Shown piece after piece: positions 37,367 through 46,569 of a stretch of 64,000 bases of DNA. How positions within the stretch are numbered: the stretch's first letter is position 1; each line of letters begins with the position of its first letter. Below the pieces are notes generated by a model. The model was not told the DNA's origin. It was given only the letters and a program-made list of their open reading frames with translations, and did not search any database. The stretch spans positions 1,363,189-1,427,188 of the forward strand of contig BPHJ01000001.1 in assembly GCA_026003475.1 (NCBI GenBank). The letters run 5' to 3'. Position numbers and translations under genes: made by a program. Source of the DNA: Candidatus Kapaibacterium sp. (GTDB lineage Bacteria > Bacteroidota > Ignavibacteria > Kapaibacteriales > NICIL-2).

Positions 37367-39241
37367 TTAGTCAAAGAATGTCCACGCAACGCTCAGCGTA
37401 ATATGTCGGTCAAGCTGCGGAAAAGTTGAGAGCGTCGAGTAGTAGGTCGAAAGAATATTCCCCACAGCCAGTTTCACGGTTGCATTTCCCAATTCTGCTG
37501 TCAGCGCGACTGTTCCACCATCGAATGCGGCAGGCAACCACTGATCCCCTGGCAGATACGCCCATGTAAAGGGAACGAAGCGATCGGCGACAACGCCCGT
37601 CCGTGATCGAACAAACAGCTCACCAAGAAGCCGATTCCGTCCGATCCGATGTTCGTATCGAATCGAAATCGTGCCGTAGAGCAATGGCACTTGCCGAGCA
37701 CCCTCGAAGCTGAACACCACTTGCGGTGCGATGCGAATATTTCCGATCGCCTGCGTCGCTTCGATGGTTACTCCGCTGGCAAGCTGCTGCCCATCGAGCA
37801 GACGCGTGCGAACGCCAAGAACGGTATCACCACGCAGCAGAGGAATAACCTCGCGTTGCTGGCGCCACCGAAGGTATGCACTGGCCCCAATCGAGAACAC
37901 GCTATCGCTCTGTTCGGCTCGAAGAAGAAGCAAGTGCGCACGCTCTGTGCCCAGACCGCCATCAACACTGGCAGGAGATTGGGCGCTGGTGCTCGCATCG
38001 AGTGTGATGGTGAGCGGCGCATGGCGATATTGAACTGCCGCACCGAGAATGGGTACGAGCTTACCACTTTCGATGACGAAGCGACCGCCACCACGAAGCA
38101 GCACCGTCGGTGTGATGTCCCATCGAGCGTATCCAAATGGCGATAGGTTTACTGTGCGCGATGCCGTCGTGTACGCTGCTGCAGTCGTCTGCAGGAGTGC
38201 TGCATCCATCCCTGCGATGAGCCCCAAAGCTGGGAATAATTGTTCTTCCCAGCGCACCGTACCACGAAGTGCTGTTGCATTCCACCGTACATGGGTGCTC
38301 GAGTCGGACGCTGTGGCGAGCATAGTGGAGCGATAAATATTCCATTCATCAAACGTGACGCCAAGGCTTGCCGAAATCACACGTTGCGGGGCTTGCTGCG
38401 TCGTTGCAAGAAACTGCAATTCGTGGCGAAATAGCCGCTGGTCAAGTCCGGGATAGAGCCCAACAGCGGTTCGTTCATTCGTTGGGTCCTCTGAGAGCAC
38501 TGGGTTGAGCCCACCATTAGTACCAAGGCCCCAATTGGTGAAGCGGTGCAGCAGGGAAATACTTAGCGCGTCCGATGGATTCCATCGCACCAGTGCTCGC
38601 GTGTTCCAACTGTCGAGCCACTGCCCCTGATACCGACCTGGTGTTACCATCCGCCGAAAGCCAAGCGTTGCATTGACGTTGGGCGCTACATTCTGCGAAA
38701 AGATTCCATCCGTCGCGATGAAATCGTAGGCTGATTGGCAGTACCACACACGCGTGTAGGGAGTCCGTGTATTGTACCACGGTTGCTGCACCCAGTAGGC
38801 AGTGCCGGTGGTTGCTCCTGCAAGGATAGCTGCATCAACGCCAACGAGGATAGCCAGTTGCTCCATGAATTCCGGCATTACCCACGCTGGCGGATACAAA
38901 CCAACGGTGTGCTGCGCCGCGGCAATGCCATCGTAGGCGACAACCTGCTGGCCCGGACGTTCGCCAAAGAGCAGTGGCATATTCCAATCGCCAAGCAGTC
39001 CTGTCGAGAGCGTGTAGGATGGTGTGCGCCACTCGAGGATATCGTCAAGGGTGCGGTAGGGCAGCGAGCTGATTGCTGCTCGGCTCATCGAACGATAGGG
39101 AACGACGATGCCGAGCGCGCTGACTGCTCCGTGAAAAGGTAACGGGCGGTAAAGAGTGTCGTGCTGGGCGAGGCTATCTGTACTGCCGAATGCGCCAAGG
39201 GGCATTATCACAAGCAGCAGTACTGCAGGCATGCATTTCAT
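37367..39241 (-). CDS. TonB-receptor-like outer-membrane beta-barrel protein
   Basis: The 624-residue protein has a signal peptide ending near 'PLGAFGS'. An N-terminal plug-like region ('LPYRTLDDILEWRTPSYT', 'QQVVAYDGIAAAQHTVGLYP') precedes a long series of amphipathic beta strands. The last residues 'LSVAWTFFD' resemble the aromatic C-terminus of barrels recognised by BamA. No clear TonB box is seen, so the plug resembles that of TonB-dependent receptors without proof of energy coupling. The ligand is unknown. The start overlaps the stop of the upstream membrane protein (ATGA), suggesting that the two work together. Confidence 0.7.
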   Translation of the reverse strand: MKCMPAVLLLVIMPLGAFGSTDSLAQHDTLYRPLPFHGAVSALGIVVPYRSMSRAAISSLPYRTLDDILEWRTPSYTLSTGLLGDWNMPLLFGERPGQQVVAYDGIAAAQHTVGLYPPAWVMPEFMEQLAILVGVDAAILAGATTGTAYWVQQPWYNTRTPYTRVWYCQSAYDFIATDGIFSQNVAPNVNATLGFRRMVTPGRYQGQWLDSWNTRALVRWNPSDALSISLLHRFTNWGLGTNGGLNPVLSEDPTNERTAVGLYPGLDQRLFRHELQFLATTQQAPQRVISASLGVTFDEWNIYRSTMLATASDSSTHVRWNATALRGTVRWEEQLFPALGLIAGMDAALLQTTAAAYTTASRTVNLSPFGYARWDITPTVLLRGGGRFVIESGKLVPILGAAVQYRHAPLTITLDASTSAQSPASVDGGLGTERAHLLLLRAEQSDSVFSIGASAYLRWRQQREVIPLLRGDTVLGVRTRLLDGQQLASGVTIEATQAIGNIRIAPQVVFSFEGARQVPLLYGTISIRYEHRIGRNRLLGELFVRSRTGVVADRFVPFTWAYLPGDQWLPAAFDGGTVALTAELGNATVKLAVGNILSTYYSTLSTFPQLDRHITLSVAWTFFD

Positions 39242-39837
39242 CGGCCCTCACCCATGGAGGTCTGCAGAGGCTGGTAATCATCGGCAAGTCCGAGTTGAAG
39301 CCACCAGGTCCGCCCCTCCAATAGAGGTCGCACCAGTGGCGCTTGCGTTGAATCTACCGGTATCTCAGGCGGCGGAACATGCCGCAACCCACATCGCTCG
39401 ATCCACCGCACCCGGGCTGGGATCGTATCGCGATGGTACGCAACAGCGGCGACATGATAGGCGCGGAATTGTGCCGCACTCCAGCCGTAGCGATTCAACT
39501 GGACTGCAAGCTCCCGCTGCACACGACGGTGTATTCGTTCGATCGCGCTGCAATCAGTAGTCGCTTGCGCAAGGAGCGTTGCGACCCGCGTGCAGCTATC
39601 GCAGATTCCCGCAAAGACCATCCAATCCCCAAGCCAATAGCGATCAGGGATGGAGTCGCTTTGCACCATCACTTGCTCGGCCAGCGGCGGGAGCGGTCCC
39701 TTGCGCGCGGTGATCATCAGTGGACGAAGAGTGCGCTGCACGGTAAGCAGCACAACAAAAGTCCCGGCCAACAACACTAACAGGGCAACAGCGACTGCAT
39801 TTCGGAAATACCCTCTGCCGATGCCCCACCAGCGCAC
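39238..39837 (-). CDS. Single-pass membrane protein of unknown function
   Basis: The 199-residue product has one helix at residues 12-34 ('AVAVALLVLLAGTFVVLLTV') and a soluble domain that would face the periplasm. The soluble part has several Cys residues in a 'CDSCTRVATLLAQATTDC' cluster, plus paired aromatic and Arg residues. It is not a family I recognise. Cys spacing C-x2-C is compatible with a metal site or disulfide. It sits between ftsY and the outer-membrane barrel gene, overlapping the latter by four bases, so a role in the envelope is likely. Confidence 0.6.
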   Translation of the reverse strand: MRWWGIGRGYFRNAVAVALLVLLAGTFVVLLTVQRTLRPLMITARKGPLPPLAEQVMVQSDSIPDRYWLGDWMVFAGICDSCTRVATLLAQATTDCSAIERIHRRVQRELAVQLNRYGWSAAQFRAYHVAAVAYHRDTIPARVRWIERCGLRHVPPPEIPVDSTQAPLVRPLLEGRTWWLQLGLADDYQPLQTSMGEGR

Positions 39838-39845
39838 TGCCGCCC

Positions 39846-40844
39846 TTACACCGATTGTTGCACAGGTGATTCGGCAAAGAGCGCTTCGACGAATGCAATC
39901 GGATCGAATGGCTGCAGGTCGTCAATGCGTTCACCGACGCCGATATATCGTACCGGAAGCTGAAGCTCATCGGCGATTGCCAGCACAACTCCTCCCTTGG
40001 CGGTTCCATCGAGCTTGGTGACAATCAGCCCCGTCAGCGGAGTAACCTTTGCGAACTGGCGCGCTTGCTGGAGCGCATTCTGGCCAGTGGTTGCGTCAAG
40101 AACCAACCAGACGTCGTGCGGAGCATCGGGAAGCTGCTTTTTGAGAACACGCGATATTTTTTCCAGCTCCTGCATGAGCCCACCTTTGGTGTGGAGTCGC
40201 CCGGCTGTATCAATCAAGCATACATCGACCTTGCGCGCGATCGCTGCTTTGAGTGTATCAAATGCAACGGCAGCAGGATCGGCTCCACGTAACTGCTGGA
40301 CAATTTCAACGCCCGCACGCTCGGCCCAGGTTGATAGTTGCTCATTGGCAGCAGCGCGGAAGGTATCGGCTGCACCGATGATGACGCGCTTACCCTCCCG
40401 CTGGAAATTGTAGGCGAGCTTGCCGACGGTTGTGGTCTTACCTACCCCATTGACTCCAACAATCATCACCACATACGGGGAGGGCAGTTCGGTTCGAGCA
40501 GGAGCAGCAGCATGTGTTGCGACCAAGCGCTCGGCGATTTCTGTTTTGATAGCATCGAGCACCGCGTCTGGATTATTCGCATCAATGGAGCGTGCCCGCT
40601 GCCGCAAACGGTCGAGGATATGGTCGGTTGTTCGGACGCCAACATCGGCAAGGAGCAGTGCTTCTTCCAATTCCGCAAGTAGGGATTCATCCAGGGAACG
40701 TCCGCGCAAGACTGCAGCCAACCGACCCAGCAGTGCTGAGCGTGTCTTGGCAAGTCCGTCCTTGAGACGGTCCAAGGCAAGCGCATCGCTGACTTTCTGT
40801 GCAGCAGAGCGAACTTTTTCCTTGAGACTATCGAACAAACCCAC
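39846..40844 (-). CDS. ftsY: Signal recognition particle receptor FtsY
   Basis: GTG at 40844 ('MGLFDSLKEKVRSAA') is the probable start, giving 332 residues; TTG at 40856 is less likely. The NG domain is complete: N-domain helices, G1 'VGVNGVGKTTTVGKLA', 'GAADTFRAAANEQLSTWAER', G3 'LIDTAGRLHTKGGLMQEL', G4 'VTKLDGTAKGG' and 'YIGVGERIDDLQPFD'. FtsY docks the SRP-ribosome complex at the membrane. The acidic A domain of E. coli FtsY is absent, as in many bacteria with a short form. The gene starts 15 bases after pgsA ends. Confidence 0.96.
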   Translation of the reverse strand: MGLFDSLKEKVRSAAQKVSDALALDRLKDGLAKTRSALLGRLAAVLRGRSLDESLLAELEEALLLADVGVRTTDHILDRLRQRARSIDANNPDAVLDAIKTEIAERLVATHAAAPARTELPSPYVVMIVGVNGVGKTTTVGKLAYNFQREGKRVIIGAADTFRAAANEQLSTWAERAGVEIVQQLRGADPAAVAFDTLKAAIARKVDVCLIDTAGRLHTKGGLMQELEKISRVLKKQLPDAPHDVWLVLDATTGQNALQQARQFAKVTPLTGLIVTKLDGTAKGGVVLAIADELQLPVRYIGVGERIDDLQPFDPIAFVEALFAESPVQQSV

Positions 40845-40859
40845 AGCACTATGCAATTG

Positions 40860-41390
40860 TTAGTGAGACGTGCGTTGGGGACGAATTGCCCCCCAAAGAC
40901 GTGCAGCATACACCAGCAGCGACCAGCCCAGCAGCGCGCTACTGACCAACGCAAGACCATCGAGCAGTGGAGCACCAATGCCCGCAATCGCAGCAAGCAA
41001 CACAATGCCGATGCTTGTCGCTGCTACTTTTCCGATTGGTAGTGATGGCGGCACGCTCCCTACACGCGAGCGCAATGCCAAACCACCAGCGACGATCACC
41101 ACATCGCGCCCAATAACGGTTGCAGCATACCAGAGCGGCACTGCGCCCTGCCAGAGAAGCGCCACTGCCACCGAGGCTGCTAACACTTTGTCGGCAAGCG
41201 GATCGAGAATTCGCCCAAGCTCTGATTCTGCACCATAACGGCGAGCGATGGCGCCATCGAGCGCATCACTTGCCAGCGCAACCACGCCAAGCACCAGTGC
41301 AAACCCGCGATCACCGCTGTAAATTGCCCACACCAGCGGTATCGCCAGCGCCAGACGAGCAGCGGAGAGTATGTTCGGTAGATGCTTCAT
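40860..41390 (-). CDS. pgsA: CDP-alcohol phosphatidyltransferase (PgsA-like)
   Basis: ATG at 41390 ('MKHLPNILSAARLALA') gives 176 residues and about five membrane helices. The catalytic motif D-x2-D-G-x2-A-R-x8-G-x3-D-x3-D is complete in 'SDALDGAIARR' and 'GRILDPLADK'. By size and the 'LPNILSAARL' opening it is most like phosphatidylglycerophosphate synthase, the committed step to phosphatidylglycerol. Substrate choice within the family is not certain. Its first 26 codons overlap the 3' end of the epimerase gene in another frame, which is unusually long. Confidence 0.88.
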   Translation of the reverse strand: MKHLPNILSAARLALAIPLVWAIYSGDRGFALVLGVVALASDALDGAIARRYGAESELGRILDPLADKVLAASVAVALLWQGAVPLWYAATVIGRDVVIVAGGLALRSRVGSVPPSLPIGKVAATSIGIVLLAAIAGIGAPLLDGLALVSSALLGWSLLVYAARLWGAIRPQRTSH

Positions 41391-42324
41391 CCCGCGGTGA
41401 TGCATTTGTGATCTGTGCACGGAACCACGCGACTGTTCGAGCAATGCCCTCGGAGAACGAGACCGACGGCTGCCAACCTACGGCCTGCTGGATCCGCTCT
41501 ATGCTCAGCACAATGCGCGCCTGCTCGATTCGGGGTGGACCGAACAGCGGCTCCCGATCGGTGCCTACCGCTCGGGCAACTTCACGGTACACCTCGAGCA
41601 CCGTCCGCTCAATGCCCGTCCCGACGTTGAACGTTCCGGTCACCGGTTGCTCCAGTAACCGACAGTTAAGTTCTGCAATATCCCCGACGTAGATGTAGTC
41701 CCGCGTATGGGTACCATCGCCGAAGATCGTCGGACGATCGCCGCTGAGTAGTTTGGTTGCGCATGCTGCCACCAAATTCCCTTCCCCATAAACGCGCTGG
41801 CGTGGGCCGAACACATTTCCGTACCGCAGAATCGTTGTCCGAAGCGATGGATACTGCCGGGCGTACATGTTCACAAACTCTTCTGCTGCCAGCTTGGAGA
41901 CACCGTACGGAGATGTTGGCACCGTCGGATCATCTTCGCGATAGGGCATGCGTTCCTGCTCGGCATACACAACGCTGGTCGAGACAAAGATGAACTGCCC
42001 CACACCACTCCGAACGGCTGCTTCGAGCAAATTCACCGTGCCAACGACGTTGACCGTTGTGTATGCAACCGGTATGCGGAATGACTCCGGAACGCTAATC
42101 AGGCCGGCATGATGGTTGATGACGTCGAATCGCTCGCGCTCGATGAGTTTGCCCGCGGCAGGATCGCAGATGTCAAGCTCGACAAGCTGTACACCATCGG
42201 GGACGTTCGCCGGAACGCCCGTGCTGAAGTCATCGAGAACGGTTACTTGGTGGCCGCGATCGCGGTATGCTTCGGCGATGTGGGAACCGATGAAGCCAGC
42301 ACCACCGGTAACGAGCACCTTCAC
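41311..42324 (-). CDS. NAD-dependent sugar-nucleotide epimerase/dehydratase
   Basis: GTG at 42324 overlaps the purD stop and gives 337 residues beginning 'VKVLVTGGAGFIGSH'. The extended-SDR features are intact: Gly-rich NAD motif, 'VLDDFSTG', 'FVSTSVVYAEQ', catalytic 'SPYGVSKLAAEEF' (YxxxK) and 'RYGNVFGPRQ'. It resembles UDP-glucose 4-epimerases and related enzymes supplying sugars for surface polysaccharide. The final 25-30 residues ('ASPRDEASTEHTL') look non-conserved and lie in the stretch shared with pgsA, suggesting a recently extended C-terminus. Confidence 0.9.
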   Translation of the reverse strand: MKVLVTGGAGFIGSHIAEAYRDRGHQVTVLDDFSTGVPANVPDGVQLVELDICDPAAGKLIERERFDVINHHAGLISVPESFRIPVAYTTVNVVGTVNLLEAAVRSGVGQFIFVSTSVVYAEQERMPYREDDPTVPTSPYGVSKLAAEEFVNMYARQYPSLRTTILRYGNVFGPRQRVYGEGNLVAACATKLLSGDRPTIFGDGTHTRDYIYVGDIAELNCRLLEQPVTGTFNVGTGIERTVLEVYREVARAVGTDREPLFGPPRIEQARIVLSIERIQQAVGWQPSVSFSEGIARTVAWFRAQITNASPRDEASTEHTLRCSSGAGDTAGVGNLQR

Positions 42325-43622
42325 AAGCGGTCCTCCATCAGGTGAAGCATCCGCAGGGCCCGCGCTCCAATATCGGTGCGGTAGTACATGTTCTCGAAGT
42401 GGATACAGCGGACTGCCTGATAGCACCGCTCGACGGCTTCTGCCAATGATGCACCATGCGAGGTAACATTGAGCACGCGTCCGCCGGCGGTGATGAGCGT
42501 TCCATCAGCATCGCGCGCAGTTCCAGCATGGTACACACGCGCCAGTTGTTCGGCTTGCTCGATGCCGGTGATGCGGTGGCCTGTTGTATAGCTGCCCGGA
42601 TACCCTTTGCTTGCTAAGACGACGGTGCAGCTCCACCCATCGGCGATGGCGTTGATAGCTGTGCGATCGAGTCGCCCGCGTGCCGCACTGTAGAGCAATC
42701 GCGCAAAATCACCGCGGAAAACCTCGAGAACAGACTGCGTTTCGGGATCGCCAAAACGAGCATTGTATTCGACAACGAAGGGTTTGCCGTTGGCAAGCAT
42801 CAAGCCAACATACAAGCAGCCAACAAACGGCGCATTCTCGGTCACCATCCCCTGTAGGGTTGGCTCGATGATTTGGTGTTCGATCTGAGTAAGAAGGTCT
42901 GCTGTCAAGAGGGGCGATGGAGCATAGGCGCCCATTCCACCGGTATTGGGACCGCGGTCGCCGTCGTAGATGCGTTTGTGATCCTGCGCTGTTGCCAGCA
43001 GTGCGTAGGTGGTCCCATCGCAGATTGCAAAGACCGATGCTTCATCACCAGCGAGGAAGTCTTCGATGATGACACGCTGGCCTGCTGGCCCCAATCCACC
43101 GCTGAACATTCGCTCCAACGCTGCCAGTGCTTCCTCGTGCGTACCAGCAACGACGACCCCTTTCCCCGCTGCCAGTCCATCAGCTTTGATGACAACCGGT
43201 AACGGGTGGGAGACAACGTACTGCCGCGCATCATCGGCTTCGTCGGCGGTAAAGCTTGCCCATTGAGCCGTCGGGATGCCGTAGCGCTGCATGAATCGCT
43301 TGGCATACCATTTTGAGGACTCCAAACGCGTCGCCGCTTGGGAAGGACCAAAAACAGGTATCTCTTCGATCCGCAGTGCATCTGCCAGCCCAGCAGCCAG
43401 CGGTGCTTCCGGCCCGATGACCACTAAATCAATCTCGTGCTCGTGGCAGAATTCCGCCAGTGCGCTGGGATCGAGCGGATTGGTGAGCGGGATAGGTTGG
43501 GCGATCTGGAAAATACCAGGATTACCCGGTGCCGCCCACACCATCGGACGTGAGGGCGACGATGCAATCGCTCGCACAATTGCATGCTCCCGCCCACCAG
43601 AACCGATCACAACAACACGCAT
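42321..43622 (-). CDS. purD: Phosphoribosylamine-glycine ligase
   Basis: ATG at 43622 ('MRVVVIGSGGREHAIV') is supported by AGGTGG seven bases upstream. The 433-residue ATP-grasp enzyme makes glycinamide ribonucleotide, the second step of purine synthesis. Family signatures are present: 'DLVVIGPEAPLAAGLAD', 'VVIKADGLAAGKGVVVA', 'IIEDFLAGDEASVFAICDG', and the C-terminal 'LNVTSHGASLAEAVERCYQ'. It shares a transcription unit with alaS and purL, so purine synthesis genes are at least partly clustered here. It starts 9 bases after the DUF3127 gene. Confidence 0.97.
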   Translation of the reverse strand: MRVVVIGSGGREHAIVRAIASSPSRPMVWAAPGNPGIFQIAQPIPLTNPLDPSALAEFCHEHEIDLVVIGPEAPLAAGLADALRIEEIPVFGPSQAATRLESSKWYAKRFMQRYGIPTAQWASFTADEADDARQYVVSHPLPVVIKADGLAAGKGVVVAGTHEEALAALERMFSGGLGPAGQRVIIEDFLAGDEASVFAICDGTTYALLATAQDHKRIYDGDRGPNTGGMGAYAPSPLLTADLLTQIEHQIIEPTLQGMVTENAPFVGCLYVGLMLANGKPFVVEYNARFGDPETQSVLEVFRGDFARLLYSAARGRLDRTAINAIADGWSCTVVLASKGYPGSYTTGHRITGIEQAEQLARVYHAGTARDADGTLITAGGRVLNVTSHGASLAEAVERCYQAVRCIHFENMYYRTDIGARALRMLHLMEDRL

Positions 43623-43631
43623 AGGATCCAC

Positions 43632-43982
43632 CTAAAATGGGACTTCATTGCTGGCATCGAACGGATACTCTTGGGATGCATCACGCACAGGCAACTCATT
43701 CCCAAGTGGCTCGATTCGCCAAACATCGAGGCTGGTAAAGTATATCGGCTCGCCATCGCGACCCTGAACTTCCCGCCCGGAAATGGAGAAGGTCACCTTC
43801 AATTCGGTTCCAAGGTCATATCCATCAATCAAGCCGCAGCGGTCCTGCTTGAGTACGAATTTGACATGCTGCTGATACATGCCGTCTTGAATGCACAAAA
43901 TGAACTCGCGCTTGCGAAAGCGCTCGGTGACCTGCTGTTCAGGAAAAACCTTGTAGAGCGTTCCAACTGCTTCGTAGGGCAT
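43632..43982 (-). CDS. DUF3127 domain protein
   Basis: ATG at 43982 ('MPYEAVGTLYKVFPEQQ') gives 116 residues; the longer ORF reads into alaS. The motif order 'GTLYKVFPEQQVTERFRKRE', then 'QQHVKFVLKQDRCGLIDGYD' and 'VTFSISGREVQG' matches DUF3127, a small OB-like fold found mainly in Bacteroidota. Members have been likened to single-stranded DNA-binding proteins, but function is unproven. It lies between alaS and purD in the same direction with gaps of about 10 bases. Confidence 0.82.
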   Translation of the reverse strand: MPYEAVGTLYKVFPEQQVTERFRKREFILCIQDGMYQQHVKFVLKQDRCGLIDGYDLGTELKVTFSISGREVQGRDGEPIYFTSLDVWRIEPLGNELPVRDASQEYPFDASNEVPF

Positions 43983-43995
43983 AACACACCGTGCG

Positions 43996-46557
43996 TTAGT
44001 CTTGGGGAATCCATTGTTCGAGAAGGAGCGGAAACTGCGCGACCACACTATCGAGCTGTTCGATCTGGTGCGCACCGGCAGTCGCCAACGTGGGACGGCC
44101 GCCGCCCTTACCACCGAGCTGTTCGGCAACGCTGGCAACTAATTTGCCTGCATGGTACTGGGAAGCAAGATCGTCGGTCACCGCGCAGACAAGGTGCGCT
44201 TTGCCGTTGAGCTTGGCAGCCAATAAGGCGATGCCGCCAGTGCGCATCTGCTGACGCAGAGACTCGGCAATCGCACGCAGCTCGTCGGTCGTCTCGATTG
44301 CGTCAACGGTTGCAGCGACAACGCGGATGCTGCCGACCATTGCCGCGTGGCTGAGAAGCTCAGGCAAGAGCACTGCCATTTTCTGCTGATGCCGGAGTTT
44401 CTCTGCCTCGCGTTCGACAGACCGTAGCCGTTCGAGCAGCGTCGTCTGTTGGCTGGCGCTTTCTTCGAGTGCCTGGCGCAAGCGCTCCATGTACGAGACA
44501 AGTCCGCTACCGGTAACCGCCTCGATCCGCCGCATACCCGCAGCGATTGCCGATTCGTCGGTGAGAGCAAACAAACCAATCTCGCTGGTGTTGCGCACAT
44601 GCGTTCCGCCGCAAAATTCCGCCGAAAATGTTTCATCAACGATGACGACGCGGACGATGTCGCCGTACTTATCGCCGAAGAACATCTTGACGCCGGGAAT
44701 GCGACGGGCTTGCTCGATTGGCAGAATGCGCGTTTCAACGGGAATGCGCTCGAGAATTTTCGCGTTGACGATCTGTTCGATTGCCTGGAGTTGGTCGGCA
44801 CTGACTTTAGCAAAGTGCGAAAAATCAAAGCGCAGGCGATCGGGCGCAACCAGTGAACCGCTCTGTTTGACGTGATCGCCGAGCACACGCCGGAGCGCCT
44901 CGTGAACCAGGTGGGTTGCCGTGTGGTTACGCTGAATGCTCCACCGACGCTGACTATCAACACGTGCATAAGCTATGCGACCCTGCAATGAGGGTGGCAC
45001 CTCCTGACGGCAGACATGGACAATGGCTCCACCAACGCGCCGAACATCCTCCACATCGAGCGTCAGACCATCCACCGTGATGGTGCCAGTATCGCTGACT
45101 TGCCCGCCAGACTCAACGTAGAATGGCGTTGCAGCCAGCACGAGCGCATTCCCCTCGACGGCAACGACGCGCGTTTCGACTTCGAGCGTGTCGTAGCCGA
45201 CAAACTCTGTCTCAGCATCAATGCTGGGGAGGATCACTTCGGCATGCTGACGCTTCTGCGCCTGACGTGATCGCTGCCGCTGTTGTGCCATACACTCTTC
45301 GAAGCCGACATGGTCAACGCTCAACCCATCATCGCGTGCCATTAGTTCGGTCAGGTCCAGAGGGAAGCCGAACGAATCGTAGAGCAAGAACGCATCCTCG
45401 CCGCGGATGACCGATCCACCGCGCGCTTTGGTCTGCGCTGCAATTGCCATGTAGCGCTCAATACCGCGATCGAGGGTAGCGTAGAACGCTTCTTCTTCGC
45501 CACGGATGACACGTTCAATGGTTGCGCGGTGCTGTCGCAGTTCCGGGAAGGCATCCCCCATAATGTCGGCAAGAACCTCGACCAAGCGATAGAGCACGGG
45601 TTCGGTGAAATCCAGGTTTCGGGCGTATCGGACCGCACGGCGAAGAATGCGGCGCAGCACATAGCCACGCCCTTCGTTGCCAGGCAATGCACCATCTGCA
45701 ATCGCAAACGACAACGCCCGCACGTGGTCTGCCATTACACGCATTGCCACCCCAACCGGTGCACGAAGCTCGCAGTCATACTGTTTGCCGGAGAGTTCTT
45801 CCACCCGCCGAATTAGCGGCATGAAAAGATCCGTCTCGTAGTTCGAATCCGTGCCCTGGAGCACGGCAGCGATGCGTTCCAGTCCCATGCCTGTATCCAC
45901 ATGCTTGCGCGGAAGCTCCTGGAGTGTTCCGTCACTGGTGCGGTTGTACTGGATGAAAACGTTGTTCCAAATTTCGATGACATGCTGGGTGCCCGCATTG
46001 ACCAGCTCCCGCCCACTGCAATCCGGCGTGCGGTCGTAATGTATTTCAGTGCAGGGCCCGCAGGGACCGGTTTCTCCCATTTCCCAGAAGTTGTCCTTAT
46101 CGCCGAAGCGGAGAATGTGGGATTCGGGCAAATGCCGCTTCCAGAGCGCGTAGGATTCGTCGTCGCTGTGATGAACGGTTGCGTAGAGCCGCTCTGGTGG
46201 CAGCTTCCATTCGACGGTGAGTAGCTCCCATGCCCATGCGATCGCCTCGGCTTTGTAGTAGTCGCCAAACGACCAGTTCCCCAGCATCTCGAAGAACGTG
46301 TGATGGTAGGTATCGTAGCCGACTTCCTCGAGATCGTTGTGCTTGCCGCTGACCCGTATGCACTTTTGTGTATTCACTGCACGTGTGTACTCCCGCGTTC
46401 CGATGCCGAGGAAAACATCCTTGAATTGGTTCATGCCGGCATTGGTAAAGAGCAGCGTGGGATCACCATGCGGAATAACCGGGCTGCTGGGGACGATGCG
46501 ATGCCCACGGGCAGCAAAGAACGCTAAAAATGAGGAACGAATTTCGTGTGACCGCAT
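43996..46557 (-). CDS. alaS: Alanyl-tRNA synthetase
   Basis: The 853-residue class II enzyme is complete. The N-terminus has 'RSSFLAFFAARGHRIVPSSP' and 'LLFTNAGMNQFKDVFLG'; motif 2 and 3 regions include 'FFEMLGNWSFGDYYK' and 'GMGLERIAAVLQGTDSNYET'. The editing domain contains the zinc/editing His set 'NHTATHLVHEAL' and 'CGGTHVRNTSEIGLF', and the C-Ala domain ends 'GGGRPTLATAGAHQIEQLDS'. It charges tRNA-Ala and clears mischarged Ser and Gly. It follows purL by 12 bases and continues into DUF3127 and purD. Confidence 0.98.
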   Translation of the reverse strand: MRSHEIRSSFLAFFAARGHRIVPSSPVIPHGDPTLLFTNAGMNQFKDVFLGIGTREYTRAVNTQKCIRVSGKHNDLEEVGYDTYHHTFFEMLGNWSFGDYYKAEAIAWAWELLTVEWKLPPERLYATVHHSDDESYALWKRHLPESHILRFGDKDNFWEMGETGPCGPCTEIHYDRTPDCSGRELVNAGTQHVIEIWNNVFIQYNRTSDGTLQELPRKHVDTGMGLERIAAVLQGTDSNYETDLFMPLIRRVEELSGKQYDCELRAPVGVAMRVMADHVRALSFAIADGALPGNEGRGYVLRRILRRAVRYARNLDFTEPVLYRLVEVLADIMGDAFPELRQHRATIERVIRGEEEAFYATLDRGIERYMAIAAQTKARGGSVIRGEDAFLLYDSFGFPLDLTELMARDDGLSVDHVGFEECMAQQRQRSRQAQKRQHAEVILPSIDAETEFVGYDTLEVETRVVAVEGNALVLAATPFYVESGGQVSDTGTITVDGLTLDVEDVRRVGGAIVHVCRQEVPPSLQGRIAYARVDSQRRWSIQRNHTATHLVHEALRRVLGDHVKQSGSLVAPDRLRFDFSHFAKVSADQLQAIEQIVNAKILERIPVETRILPIEQARRIPGVKMFFGDKYGDIVRVVIVDETFSAEFCGGTHVRNTSEIGLFALTDESAIAAGMRRIEAVTGSGLVSYMERLRQALEESASQQTTLLERLRSVEREAEKLRHQQKMAVLLPELLSHAAMVGSIRVVAATVDAIETTDELRAIAESLRQQMRTGGIALLAAKLNGKAHLVCAVTDDLASQYHAGKLVASVAEQLGGKGGGRPTLATAGAHQIEQLDSVVAQFPLLLEQWIPQD

Positions 46558-46569
46558 CGTGGTGGATTG

